From Daucus carota subsp. sativus (taxonomy: Eukaryota > Streptophyta > Magnoliopsida > Apiales > Apiaceae), in contig NC_030385.2 of assembly GCF_001625215.2 (NCBI RefSeq), positions 25,909,135-25,973,134 of the forward strand: a DNA stretch of 64,000 nt. The letters are read 5' to 3'. The position numbers and the translations under genes were made by a program. Positions 1-12,100 of this stretch are shown here, piece after piece. Under the pieces are notes generated by a model. It saw only the letters and a program-made list of their open reading frames with translations. It did not search any database and was not told where the DNA came from. Within the stretch, counting starts at the first letter, position 1. The number at the start of each line of letters is the position of its first letter.

Positions 1-444
1 ATGACTGTTTGCTCTTGGGTTTTATGCATCATGATAGGTTATTGCTCCATGTAATTAACAGTTTCTGTTTGGATATTTGTGGATGAACAAGGGAACAACT
101 CTACTATGTTATATGTTTATTGCATATACCAATTTACTGTATAATTTGTACATTCGAATGTCATTTAATGCTGCATTTTGTGGGGAACCAAACATATTTC
201 ATGCTCTTAAGTCCTAACTATTTTTCAACTGTATATCAACAAATCTGGCCAGGTTGGTTTGTGAATTGGGTCCAAGTAAAATTTTATAGCTCACATCCTT
301 GAAATTCCTTGAAAGCGAATTTGCTGGGTAGATTATGGAGTATACAGGTTTACTTTTGCTCGAGAAAACCCGCTCAGTTGATCAGTCTCAACCAATTGGG
401 CGGAAAAACCACCGAAGAATTGTCTTGCCCAGATTTTTTTTTAA
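1..444. other. No gene recognised
   Basis: AT-rich sequence with short open frames that lack coding character. It may be the flank of a gene outside the window. I see no conserved domain, tRNA or complete mobile element here. Confidence 0.5.
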
Positions 445-636
445 GGGTCTTTCTAGTGTGTGCCCATGGGCATACATTATACACCAAATTTGATGAGATT
501 GGTGGATTTTAATTGGTGGACTTGGTGTAAATGCAGGGGGGCCATCTTTATTTATGATTAGATGACCAATAAGATTGCACCAAACTCATAGAATTTAGTG
601 TCTATTGTGTGCCCATGGCACACCATAGAAAAACCG
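445..636. mobile_element. Mutator-type MITE, 9-bp target duplication
   Basis: The 192-bp element has imperfect terminal inverted repeats of about 55 bp, GGGTCTTTCTAGTGTG at the left against CGGTTTTTCTATGGTG at the right read in reverse. Both ends carry a GTGCCCATGG-type motif. It is bracketed by TTTTTTTAA at 436-444 and 637-645, a 9-bp direct repeat as expected for Mutator-like elements, though a T-rich repeat has some chance component. There is no coding capacity. The interior shares a TGCAGGGGGG motif with the larger element at 41151. Confidence 0.6.
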
Positions 637-1109
637 TTTTTTTAATGTGAATATTCCTTCCGGCTTCATACCTGGCTTCATATTTTAAATTATCTTTATT
701 TATTTGAAAGTGTATTTTAAGCTATCCCGAATAGCATCTTTTCCAAAAATTTGATTTTTGATTGTGTGAAGAATTGAAATTTACATAAAGTTCTGTTCGG
801 TGTTGCCGTTAATAATAATAATAGTTTTTAATACATAAATAAAAATATTAAAATCATTTTTGAAAATAATCAGAATCATAATTATTAAAAAAAATATAAT
901 TATAATTTAAAAAATATAATTTTAATATTTTCAAAAAAAATATTAAAATCATAATTATTTAATCAAAATATTTTGGAATTTTACTATTTCAAACCAAGGA
1001 AGTAATAATTCACCCAAAATAAATCCGATATTCAATAAATTACTTTATTCTTTTCTAAATTAATTTTAATAAATCCCGGTTTTATATCTGCCACTGCCAG
1101 CAATCCCTA

Positions 1110-1120
1110 CATATAAAAAC
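1110..1120 (+). promoter_or_regulatory. TATA-like box of SPOC copy A
   Basis: CATATAAAAAC lies about 110 bp upstream of the ATG at 1222. The corresponding place in copy B (5984) has CATATAATAACC. Both stand in conserved sequence shared by the two copies, so the promoter seems to have been duplicated with the gene. Confidence 0.4.
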
Positions 1121-1221
1121 ACATCGTTTATGTTGTACAGCCGTCGTTGTCTGAAGCTCCTACGATATTGACGGTGTGTATAATCTAATTTTGCAGCTTC
1201 TTTCGAATCCGTCCATAAGAA

Positions 1222-3557
1222 ATGGTACGTATTTTCTATTCAGTCCCTGTTAATTGTTACTTATGCTTTGTTTCACTGCTCAATGTTTTAGGGTTTTTTT
1301 TAGTATTTCTTCGTTATCGTTTTTACTTGTACTTTTCGACTCGTGGATGGTCGCTATACTCTTGGTTTCTTACCCAACACACAACACATACACCTAGCTT
1401 CGCTGAATTTTTATTTTTCAACATGTGTTATGCTCGATAAATGAACAAAATTAATTAATTTCACGCGATTCATCATAGGACGTTATGCTGTTGTTTTTCT
1501 TTCACCAGATTCGATTAGCTCGGATTTAATCATTTTCAGGTGCCAAAAATTATTGTTTTGCCAAATTCCGACTTTGTAAAGTTGACTATATTGGGTCGAA
1601 TTTAATTATATCTATTGCTACCGAATTCGGTCGAATTCAAAATAAATTTGACCGGTCTAGCGGTTGAATTTAGGTTAACTTCGACCGAATTTCGTCGAAA
1701 TTTGCTAAATTTGATTGACTTCTTGTGATCGAATTTATCAGTTTTTATGTGTTCGAAATTATCCGTTTTTCTGTAGTAGTTGCAACATGTAAATTTTTGA
1801 TGCAACTTCATGTTTCTTGACTACCTTCTCTTGTGAGTACTCTGTTGGATCAAAACGATTATTCAACTGCCCTTTTATCTCAGTCCAACTTTTGATTCTA
1901 TAAGCTTCGTCCTCAAAGTGTCATATAGATGCAGATATATTTTTATTCAGTAAAGAATTTTAAATGATTTTGATCGTTAAAGCTTTTGTAATTGTAGATC
2001 TTTTCCATCTGTCTCACCCATTATAAGAACTAGTTGGCATTGCCAAGGTCAAATTGTAGTAAATTCCACTTCAAACTTGTGCCATCTTAATCATTGTTAG
2101 CGGGTTAAGTTTTTTTCTATAAATTCACCATAGATAAATGTTTTTCTAATTGTAGCAACGTCTTCTTCAATCCTCTTGTTTGTAGCTCGTAAACTCTTTG
2201 GCATCACCATGGCCACTAAATTCTGGGACTACTCACTTCAAACTTATATCATTGTTCATCTAGGTTTAACAATAGATGATTCATGTGTATCTCATATGTA
2301 AAGATGCATTTGTTAATGTTTCTAATTTTTATTACGTAGAATGAGTGAATCATATGTGTGTTGGAAAGTTTTTTCAAGATGCGATACATACGGTCACAAG
2401 GAGTAAATGCTGGCTATAGTGTTTCATGTTGCAACACCTGATTAAGCCAGTGAGCAATTTACTTGATCCTCTGAATTCTGGTGCTATGTGGCAAAGTAGA
2501 GTGTCTCGGCTGACGTTATTTTCCTCAGACTTCTGTTTGAACTACATCTGCGATGTGGGTCGTGTCTGTGATTAGTGATGAAACTTTACTTGAGTGACCA
2601 GTGGTTCTGTAATATATTTGCAGTAACCTTGTAGCCCCATCAGGTTGTGTAATACAGAAATTACCTGGTGCAATCTGTACTCTAGTCCTCAGAACCTTTA
2701 AAATTGGGGTTTGGTGTTGCCTTTCTGCCTATGTAAAAATTACCTTTTCAGATTGTTTCCTGTTTTGGTGTTAGGAAACTGGGAAGGAGGTAAGTTTGTG
2801 TTCATACAGCGTCTTTGGGGCTGTTGTGTTGTGTGATCTGGTACCTGGATACTTTTTCTTTGTGAACTACTTCTATGTACTTTGAATGTACCCGAGTCTC
2901 GACTGCAACACAAATTTCCAGAAACAGGGATAAACATGTACTTCTTTTCCACAATACTTTTTATCTGGTGATGTGTTTATACCATATGGCTTCTGCATCT
3001 TGTTAGATAGTAGAGCTTAGCACGTATATGTTTTAGAGGACCCTTATAATTTTGAAGCTGCTTATTGTATTACTCGTTACATGGTAATTCTGTGTGAGAA
3101 TGTTTACTTTGACAAGTTGTTAATGTCCTTGGACAGCATTTTTGGTGTTTTTGTTTTCTGAACTAAGAAATTCCCATCTATCTGAATCTGGATATTCTCA
3201 GTAAAAATGCTGATAGTATGACTGTTATCTAAATGGTATATCAAAGTTTTAATATACCTGGTCATTTGGAATGACTTATTGAGGTTTTTGAATCTTACAA
3301 GAATAATATTTTATTTAATGTTGTTATTTTCACAGGAGAAATCTTCAACTCCAAAAAGCCAAGATTCCAGCCCCTCGAGCAACACAAATCAGTCGGAGGT
3401 TTCAGCAATTACAGTGCAACTGCAAGAAGTACAACCATTCCAGCAGAATTCAGGTACACATGAAGATGGAGACTCAAACTACCAGAAACGGCTGCAAGAA
3501 ACACTAAAGCGGGCAGTAGATCTTCTTCACCGACTTCAGCGAAGGGAAGAAAAGTGA
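1222..3557 (+). pseudogene. Internally deleted RRM/SPOC gene (copy A), possible micropeptide
   Basis: This is a tandem copy of the 6121-14723 gene that kept only its two ends. ATG at 1222-1224 is followed at once by the donor GTACGT, as in copy B. Sequence to about 2360 matches copy B intron 1 (to about 7210), then jumps to sequence matching 10980-12075, ending in an acceptor at 3334-3335. The last exon, 3336-3557, starts with GAGAAATCTTCA as copy B exon 3 does, then jumps after about 12 bases to the copy B 3' end (from 14525). Both RRMs and SPOC are gone. Phases agree (0 and 0), so splicing 1222-1224 to 3336-3557 would give about 74 residues: a Ser/Gln-rich stretch plus a charged C-terminal helix, ending in a natural TGA. 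It may be a dead copy or a microprotein; without RNA data I call it a pseudogene. Confidence 0.65.
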
Positions 3558-5356
3558 AGTCATGGTGATACTTTTTGCATCATTGCATGCAGCTACAATC
3601 GTTCGTTGATTAGTGACTAAAGAAAAGGATAATTAGATGTTGCTTTGGATATTTTACTTTAAGGAGGTTGCTTTTTTAAATTACTGTTGGAAGATCGTGG
3701 ATTTATGGGTTTTCTTGGAAAACAATTTCCCGTAATCTCTCAAACAGGTAGGAAAATTTTCTAGTAATTTTTCATTTAAGAGCTTGAATAAAGAACCTCT
3801 TGGAGATGCTCTAAGATTCAGTTGGAATGAATTTAATGCACTTTTAGCTAATCAAGTAACTGCCTTGGTTGATTGTTTTAAGAAGATTATAGACATATTT
3901 TTCAATTTAAAAACAGTAGAACAAAGTTATACATGACCTTGGCAAAGGGGACTTTTAATGGCCTGTATACCTTCAATTTTATTAGTAAATATTGTACAAT
4001 ATATCACAATTAGATAAACAATAGCCAGTGTTGATAAAATTGTGCTGAGGCGCAGCGAGGCGCTAGGTAAGCAACTTGATTTACCCGGCCGCATTCTTTT
4101 CTATGGATTACACGCCTCAACATGTAAGGCACGAGGTGCTGCTCGGTCGAAAGTGTATCTTATTTATTCGAAAGTGTATTTTAAGCTATCCTGAGTAGCA
4201 TGTTTTTCAAAAATTTGATTTTTGATTGTGTACATTCTAAGAAGATGAAGAGTTGAAATTTACGTAATGCTCCGTTCGGTGTTGCTGTTACAGGTAATAA
4301 TAATAGTTTTTTTTTACTGAAAAGCAGTTAAAAAATTATTTGATAAATTTAAAAGCAAAATTTTCAAACTATCAGTTTTTAAGTCAAAGAATTGGTTTTA
4401 GGAAAAACAAGTCCCACTCTACTGATAAGTGTAAACAAAGAATCACTCTTTCAAACATATATTCGTGGGAATGTTAAGTTACACAAGTGATAATAACATT
4501 ATGGTTATTATGAGACACACACAATATAAATCTAATATGCGGTTATATAGATACATATCTATCCTATCAATTATAAACATGATATATATGAATCGAAAAG
4601 TTACATATAATATCTTATAATTAATAACTATTAATTGTTAAAGTTATGAAACCCACATATATGACATATTTTTTTTAATTAAAATCAATCCTCTCCTGAA
4701 CTAGTCTTGATAAATTCTGATATGCATTAATTTTGACGACCGATAAAATTGATAAGAAATTGATTTCTGATAAATTCCGATAATTTTTTTATAATAACAA
4801 ATTCTTATATCATCAAATATATCTAACATTTTTCTTTAAAAATATTACGAGATAAAATTAAACGGGTTTACAAACTTGTGATTTGTAAATTTCTTGAAAA
4901 TATATCATAAATGTTGAACTATTTCTTTTTTTGACAAGAAAATGGATCTTGTGATGGATAATGTTAGCAAGGTCAAATGGAAGAGAGTAAATCATTAGTA
5001 TCATGATTCTTTTTTCTTTAAACAAAAAGCAGTCCTCAAATTGTTTACCTTTTTTAGAACGTTTATCTTGGAGGGTAGGAATTCGACATGTAATTTGAAA
5101 TTTTTATAAAGTATAATTTTACAGATTATTTTAAACTTCATTTTAATTAAATTTAGTGGTTAAATATTTTGATAAAAAATTATGAAATATTTTATATGCA
5201 TCTTAAAATTCATGTTATACAATGCAAGAAAGAAAATTGTAAAGAAATAAAAAGACCGAGAGAATATTAAAAGGCAGAATTGTTACATTATCAATTATAT
5301 TAGAGACGTTTGATTTATGATTAACGAGTCCGATCAAGGAAAATGAAAACCTGAAA
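3558..5356. other. Spacer between the two SPOC copies
   Basis: Sequence to about 3740 is homologous to the 3' flank of copy B (14724-14900). From about 4150 to 4310 the sequence repeats the stretch at 690-830, which marks the left part of the duplicated unit. The remainder, about 4310-5356, is AT-rich, has no counterpart in front of copy A and holds no recognisable gene. Confidence 0.5.
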
Positions 5357-5512
5357 CTCACATGTTGGTATTTGAATTAATAATTTAGTAACATGAAACG
5401 AAAATTTCAATATCACTTGAAATATAACTCTTTTCTCACATGTTGGTATTTGAATTAATAATTTAGTAACATGAAACGAAAATTTCAATATCACTTGAAA
5501 TATAACTCTTTT
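5357..5512. repeat. 78-bp tandem duplication
   Basis: Two adjacent, apparently identical 78-bp units (5357-5434 and 5435-5512), each starting CTCACATGTTGG and ending AACTCTTTT. The lack of visible divergence points to a recent duplication upstream of SPOC copy B. Copy A has no equivalent. Confidence 0.8.
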
Positions 5513-5797
5513 CTGATATACACATTCTCATATTCTCGTATCTATGAATCTTATTCCGTCATTCTGATTCCCTATTCCAGTTTAACTCATGATCCAAAAC
5601 TCCTATTATTAATTTTAATTATAATTATCTAATCAAAATATTTTAGAACTTTACCATTTCAAACACACGAAGTAATAATTCACCCAAAATAAATTCGATA
5701 TTTTAATACATCATTTTTTTCTTTTTTAAACTAAGTTTACGTCCTGCTCCCGAATAGGAAAGCAAGTGATAAAAAAAGTAAAGTTATGTAATTTTCG

Positions 5798-5950
5798 TTA
5801 CTGTGTGCTCTCGAGTTTTTTAAAACAAAAAAAGCAAGTGAAAGTGTATGCAAATATAGCATACTTTCATTTTAAAAATTTCACATCAAAAATGGAATGA
5901 TTACTTTCACTTGCATTTTCTCCTAGAAAAACTCAGAGACCAGGGCATTA
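5798..5950. mobile_element. Small inverted-repeat element in the copy B promoter
   Basis: Left and right arms of about 50 bp are imperfect inverted repeats sharing GCAAGTGAAAGT and a GAGTTTTT-type motif around a short centre. Copy A has continuous sequence across the matching position (about 1060-1075), so this is an insertion specific to copy B. It stands about 170 bp upstream of the start codon. Family unknown; ends are approximate. Confidence 0.5.
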
Positions 5951-5983
5951 ATAAATCCAGTTTTTATATCTGTCGGTTCCCTG

Positions 5984-5995
5984 CATATAATAACC
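5984..5995 (+). promoter_or_regulatory. TATA-like box of SPOC copy B
   Basis: CATATAATAACC lies about 130 bp upstream of the ATG at 6121 and is at the same relative position as the box of copy A. Confidence 0.4.
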
Positions 5996-6120
5996 ACACA
6001 AATTTATGTTGTACAGTCGTTTTCTGATGCTCCTCCGATATTGATGGTGTGTATAAAATAATCACATGCCATTCTGCCAATTTAATTTTGCAGCTTCGTT
6101 CGAATCCAAGTCCATAAGTA

Positions 6121-9100
6121 ATGGTATGTATATTCTATTCCAGTCCCTGTCAATTGTTAGTACTTTGTTTCAACTTTTACTGCTCAATGTTTTAGGGTTT
6201 TTTTAGTATTTCTTCGTTATTGTGTTTACTTGTACTTTTTTCGAAGTACTTTCAACTCGTGGATGTTCGCTATAGTCTTGGTTTCTTACCCAACACATAC
6301 ACCTAGGCTACCTAGCTTCGCTGAATTTTTGTTTTTTAACATGTGTTGTGCTCGATAAATGAACAAAATTATTCTTATCACACGATTCATCGTAGAACGT
6401 TATGCTGTTGTTTTTCCTTCGCCAGATTCGATTAGCTCGGATTTAATTAATTTCAGGTGTTAAATTTTCATTTTTTGACCAAATTCCGACTTTGTAAAGT
6501 TGACTATATTGGGTCGAATTTAATTATATCAATTGCTACCAAGTTCGGTCGAATTCAAAATAAATTTGACCGGTCTGGCGGCCGACTTTAGGTTAACTTT
6601 GATCAAATTTCGTTGAAATTTGCTAAATTTGGTAGACTTTTTATGATCGAATATATCCGTTTTTCTCTAGTATAGTTGCAACAAGTAAATTTTGAATGCA
6701 ATTTCATGTTTCTTGACTACCTTCTCTTGTGAATACTCTGTTGGGCCAACTTCTGATTCTAAGAACCTAATTTTTCATAAGCTTCGAAGGGTCATATAGA
6801 TGCAAATATCATTTTATTCAGTAAAGAATTTTAAACGATATCCGATCAATAAAGCTTTTGTAATTGTAAATCTTTTCAATCTGCGTCACCCATTTTAAGA
6901 ACTATTAAGCATTACCAAGGTCTAATTATAGTACATTCAACTTCGAACTTGTGTCATCTTAATCATTGTTAGTGGGTTAAGGTTTTTTCTATAAATTTAC
7001 CATAAAGAAATGTTTTTCTAATCTTAGCAGCGTTTTCTTCAATCCTCTTGTAAATTCTGCGGCATCACCATGGCCACTAAATTCGAAGACATCTTACTTC
7101 AAACTTGTATCACTGTTCATCTAGGTTGAACAATAGATTATTCATGTGTATCTCGTATGTAAAGATGCATTTATTCATGTTTTTAATTTTGATTACGTAG
7201 AATGAGTGAATGACATGTGTGTTGGTATGTTATGATATAGTGTATGTATGCACAATTCCTTCTAAAATGGTTGAATGAGCTGTGTATGTGTTGAGAGTCT
7301 AGTTATGTTGGTTTTGTTAGGCCTGATGTGCATGTGAAACTGCAGTCTGGCAGGGGAGAAAGGGAAAGGTCTCGAAGAGACTATGTTACAAGGTCTGACG
7401 AGTGGAGTCATCTTGGTGGTCGTAGAAATGCACCGCCTTCGAGGCATCTTTGGGTAGGAAGTCTGGCTCACAACTTATCTGAGGGAACTTTAAGGAAACA
7501 CTTACAAAGGTTTGGTGAGCTAGAGAGTGTTGCTTTTCAACCTGGTCGGGGCTATGCTTTTGTTAATTATAAGTACAAGGAAGATGCGTTTGCTGCAATT
7601 AGAGGACTTCAAGGGTGTTTTGTCGCAGGCGATCGGCTTAAGATTGAGTTTGCAAAGTCGGTTAGTATTGTACACCTTTGGATGCTTTATTTAAGAGCTC
7701 ATTTGAATTTTTGTCTATGTATATTATTTGATTTATTTGTTTATATAGGTGTCTTGTTAGTTTATAGTCATGTTATGATACATTGCACATGTTAAGTACG
7801 CATCAGTGACAAGAAATACCACAGGACAAACATGTGCGGCTGGAAAACTGACTTGGCAACAAAAGTTAGTAGGTAGAGAACCTTGAAATGGTCGGTCTCT
7901 CAACAAATGAATAAGAACGTACCCTAATTCTCAGCTTCTTTCCTTGCAACTATTGTTAATCTCAGGGTCATATACAAAAGCAAACTATGATAAACCTAAA
8001 ACCGCCGTGATTCAGTAAGTCCTTTCTCCATCTACCAGGAGCTTTCGGTTTAGTCCAGTCACCCAAAACCAGTAATACTAATATTCTATAATATAACATT
8101 TTACCACAACAAACTGGAGGTCTGCTAACAATGCATCGGTGGGCCTGGGTACAGGGCTGCTAACTTTACAAATAGAATGTGATATATTTCGACACACTCT
8201 AAACATTGTACCTTAAGCACATATATAAAGAAATCTCAAATAGTTGCAAGTCAATCGATTTAAAAAATAATTCTGCACTTAATTTTGGCCGTTTGTGCTT
8301 CTACATTTGGAAAAGCCACATAAATCATCAAGGTTGGTGAAGATACATTATCTTTTAATAGATATAGGTTGACAATATCTTCGAGTGACAAGTTACCTCT
8401 TCATTTGTTGGATAGCAACCAGTTTTCTCCCTAGGGATAGTCATTATGCTTCCCCAGCACATGCAAAATATTTGCACATATAACCTGTTTTATTAGAATG
8501 ATCGCCTTGTCCTAAGTTTTGTCCCTGGCCTATGTTTCCCATGGTTGTAATGTGCATGTCTGATGAATAGCAAGTGCTACATATAATTTGCAGTTTACAA
8601 CCACGTGCTACATGGTTGTAATGTGCATGTCTAATGAATAGCACGTGCTACGTATAATTTGCAGTTTATATGAGTGTAAGAATTTCGAAAGCATAATATT
8701 AATATCATTTATATCCTTTTCTGAAAAATCACCTTCCTGAGTTCCTCACATTCCTTAAAACAGTTCTACCACATTCACATCATACATAAAGCAAAGGGTG
8801 ATGCTTATCACAATCTCATTTAGTATGTTGTCTCTAGAAAGCAGGGTGCTGAGGCAATTTCAATCCCAACTACATAATCAAAGTTGCTTTACTGAACTTA
8901 ATTATGTCACTACTAGAAGTCTAGAACCAACGCTTCCCATTCTGCAGGGATAGCATAGTAAATAAGCTGACTTAGTAATATATTCTAGGATGCAAAATTG
9001 CCATATACATAAGATTTTTTCTATTTAACGCAAATGAAAAATGCTACAGATATAATAATGTTAAGATATACGTGGTTTACGAGGAAATTCAATTTGTAGT

Positions 9101-12100
9101 GGGCAGTTATCTGTTGGAGGAGAAATGGTTCTTTCATCTTCCCACAACTCTCATATAAATATATACTTAGTCAAAGTACAAAATATGATTCAAGCAAATT
9201 GCTTCAAGTCTAGGACTGAAGAGTCTTGGTCGATGCCTAAACATATCTTCTGAAAGGATGCATAAAAAAAAAGCCCAAATTGTTGAAATTCAAGAAATAC
9301 ATTTGTGTTGGCAATCTGAGATTCTATATGCTCTATCTGGGCATATTTGAGCTTGCCAATGAGTGAATGGAAACAGATGAGATCCTTGAATGACTCCTCT
9401 TTTTCTTTTTGCATCTGTATGCTAATGGCTTACAAAGAAAAAACTGAATACAGAAGTGGAGGTCTCTCCAATCATTTCCATGTGTAGCAACTGCATCAGC
9501 ACGGATAAATTCTTGTTCTTTTGTTGTTTTTTCTGCCACCTTAATGTCAAGAAGTATCTGATTCTATGAGGGATCTATCTATTGACAGTTATCTTTCCAG
9601 ATATACTGGCTTTAGTTAGGTTTTCTATTCCAGCAAGTGTCCTTGGCCAATAAGAGTGAGTAGCAGGACGTTATCAGCTTTACATTGTCAATACGTCATG
9701 ATAACATCTAACAACATTCATCCCGGCATATTCTGAACCTATTATCAAAAAAACTGTCTTGATATCCACAACCTTTTAGATAAATTTTCATATCAAGTGT
9801 AACGAATGCCTGATAAATTTCCATATCAAGTGTAACAGCACCCTGAATGCCTGATAATCAACTTCCACCATATAAAGGTCATGAGATGCACAACAAGTAT
9901 TATATATTGTTCATGGTTATACTTCATTCAGCATTCCTTTTCAGAAGTTGTAGCGAGGCTTTTTGATAATCTGTTTTAAGCATGAACCGATGCAAAAAAA
10001 ATAAATATCAGTTTGGCTGTTACCTGAGAGCTATTAACTTTAGATTTACTTCGTATGTAGAACACAATTGAGTGGATTTGGATTAATTCCAAGGGATTGT
10101 CATATTATTTGGTTTGTGTTTGGAAGTGCTATCACAAGAGAGGATTATGGGTGTCATCATAGGTTAGAGTATCTGTTGGTGTTGGTCGCTTAAAGCTTTT
10201 TTTCTCTGCTCTTCTTATGTTATCTGGGTATCTCTGTGTGCATTCTGAACGATTCTATGATACTACCTACTTCTATGCTTGATCAGAGAAGATAGTAGTT
10301 ATATTTTGATATGTTTGACATCATTATAGAAGCTTTAACTGGATTTATCTTATATTAGGAAGTGCTACTTGTAAAAAAAACGAAAGTGTTTTAAGATTTT
10401 AAGCCATTAAGTATTTAAGCAATAAGATATATGAGCTAATACATTGAGAGAATAAGAGGTATATCTTTCTGTTTCTTATGTGCTTTCATTTAGTATAAAA
10501 CACTGGATGAGAATTACTCGCCAGCTAATGAAACGAAGCTGATCAGAGCTTTAAAATAGGCCGCTCTCTATTTTCTTTCCAATAAGCAAAGATCCCTCAT
10601 CGAATCTAACATCTACAAAAAATTTGTTACTGAACACTGTGAACTATGAAGCTCCAAATATGAAGAACTGGAATATTACCTCAAGGTTATACATCAATCT
10701 CCCTACTTACCCGTTATTGTCATTGTTACATATATAAAGTAGTATAACTTAAATTTGAGCCCATCAGCACAAAAAATTTGTGATTTAGTAGTTAAATTTG
10801 ATGAGAACCTTTGGGCAGCCAACAATAATTGCTCAATTAGCCACGGATATTAACAAGAAAGGCAGTTTTGCATAAATCAACAATTGATGCACATCATCAA
10901 CATCCCAAAAATGTTTACTACAAAGTAGATGAAGAAAGGAGCTTCCAAAATACTCATATTACTGAAAATATGAATGTTTTTTCAAGATGCGATACATACG
11001 GTCACAAGTGGTAAATGATGGTTATAGTATTACATGTTGTAAGTTGTAACAGCTGATTAAGCCAGTGAGCAATTTACTTGATCATCTGGATTCTGGTTCT
11101 ATGTGGCAAAGTAGAGCGTCTTGGCTGATGTTAGTCTCCTCGACTTCTGTTTGAACTACATCTCTGATGTGGGTGGTGTCTGTGATTAGTGATGAAACTT
11201 TACTTGAGTGGCCAGTGGTTTTGTAATATATTTGCAGTAAACTTGTAGCCCCATCAGGTTGTGTAATACAGAAATTACCTGGTACAATCTGTTTACCGAT
11301 CATGTGATTTCAGAGTAAACAATATCTTTGTCGAACATTGATGCTCTTTTTTTGTAGGCTTGTTGTAAACTAGGGGTGCTATGATAAATTTGTTTGATTA
11401 GGAACTCTGTTAATGAAAACCTTATCTTACTCTAGTCCTCAGAACCTCTAAAACAGGGGTTTGGTGTTGCCTTTCTGCCTATTTAAAAATTACCTTTTCA
11501 AGTTGTTTCCTGTTTTGGTGTTAGGAAACTGGGAAGGAGGTTAGTTTGTGTTCATACAGTGTCTTTGGGGCTGTTGTGTTGTGTGATCTAGTACCTGTTT
11601 ACTTTTTCTTTGTGAACTGCTTCTATGTACTTTGAATGTACTCGACTGCAAAACAAATTTCCTTCTTTTCGACAATACTTTTTATCTGGTGATGTGTTTA
11701 TACTTTATACCATATGGCTTCCGCATCTTGTTCGATAGTAGAGCTTAGCACGTATATGTTTTAGACGACCCTTTTAATTTTGAAGCTACTTATTGTATTA
11801 CTCATTACATGGTAATTCTGTGTGAGAATTTACTGTGACAAGTTGTTCATGTTCTTGGACAGCATTTTTGGAGTTTATGTTTTCTGAACTAAGAAATTCC
11901 CATATATCTGAATCTGGCTGTTCTCAGCAGAAGTGCTGATAGTATGACTTTTATCTAAATGGTATATCAAAGTTTAAATGTACCTGGTCTTTTAGAAATG
12001 ACTCATTGGGGTTTTTGAATCTTACAATAATAATATTTTATTTAATGTTGTTATTGTCACAGGAGAAATCTTCATCTTCATCAGTGGATACAAATTTAGA

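Larger units (their letters stand above)
7661..12062 (+). other. Long intron 2 of SPOC copy B
   Basis: The donor is GTTAGT after codon AAG TCG and the acceptor is TTGTCACAG. The first 3.3 kb (to about 10,980) has no match in copy A, while 10,980-12,062 is conserved with copy A 2370-3335. Inside are a 71-bp tandem repeat and a minus-strand coding-like patch at 9190-9539. I see no complete transposon with clear ends. Confidence 0.6.

Noticed and set aside
120-512. Two plus-strand open frames upstream of the first SPOC copy
   Set aside because: Neither starts with ATG, composition is not protein-like, and the second overlaps the MITE at 445.
1222-1440. 72-codon open frame from the copy A start codon
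   Set aside because: It reads straight through the GTACGT donor into intron sequence. The homologous place in copy B has diverged without frame conservation.
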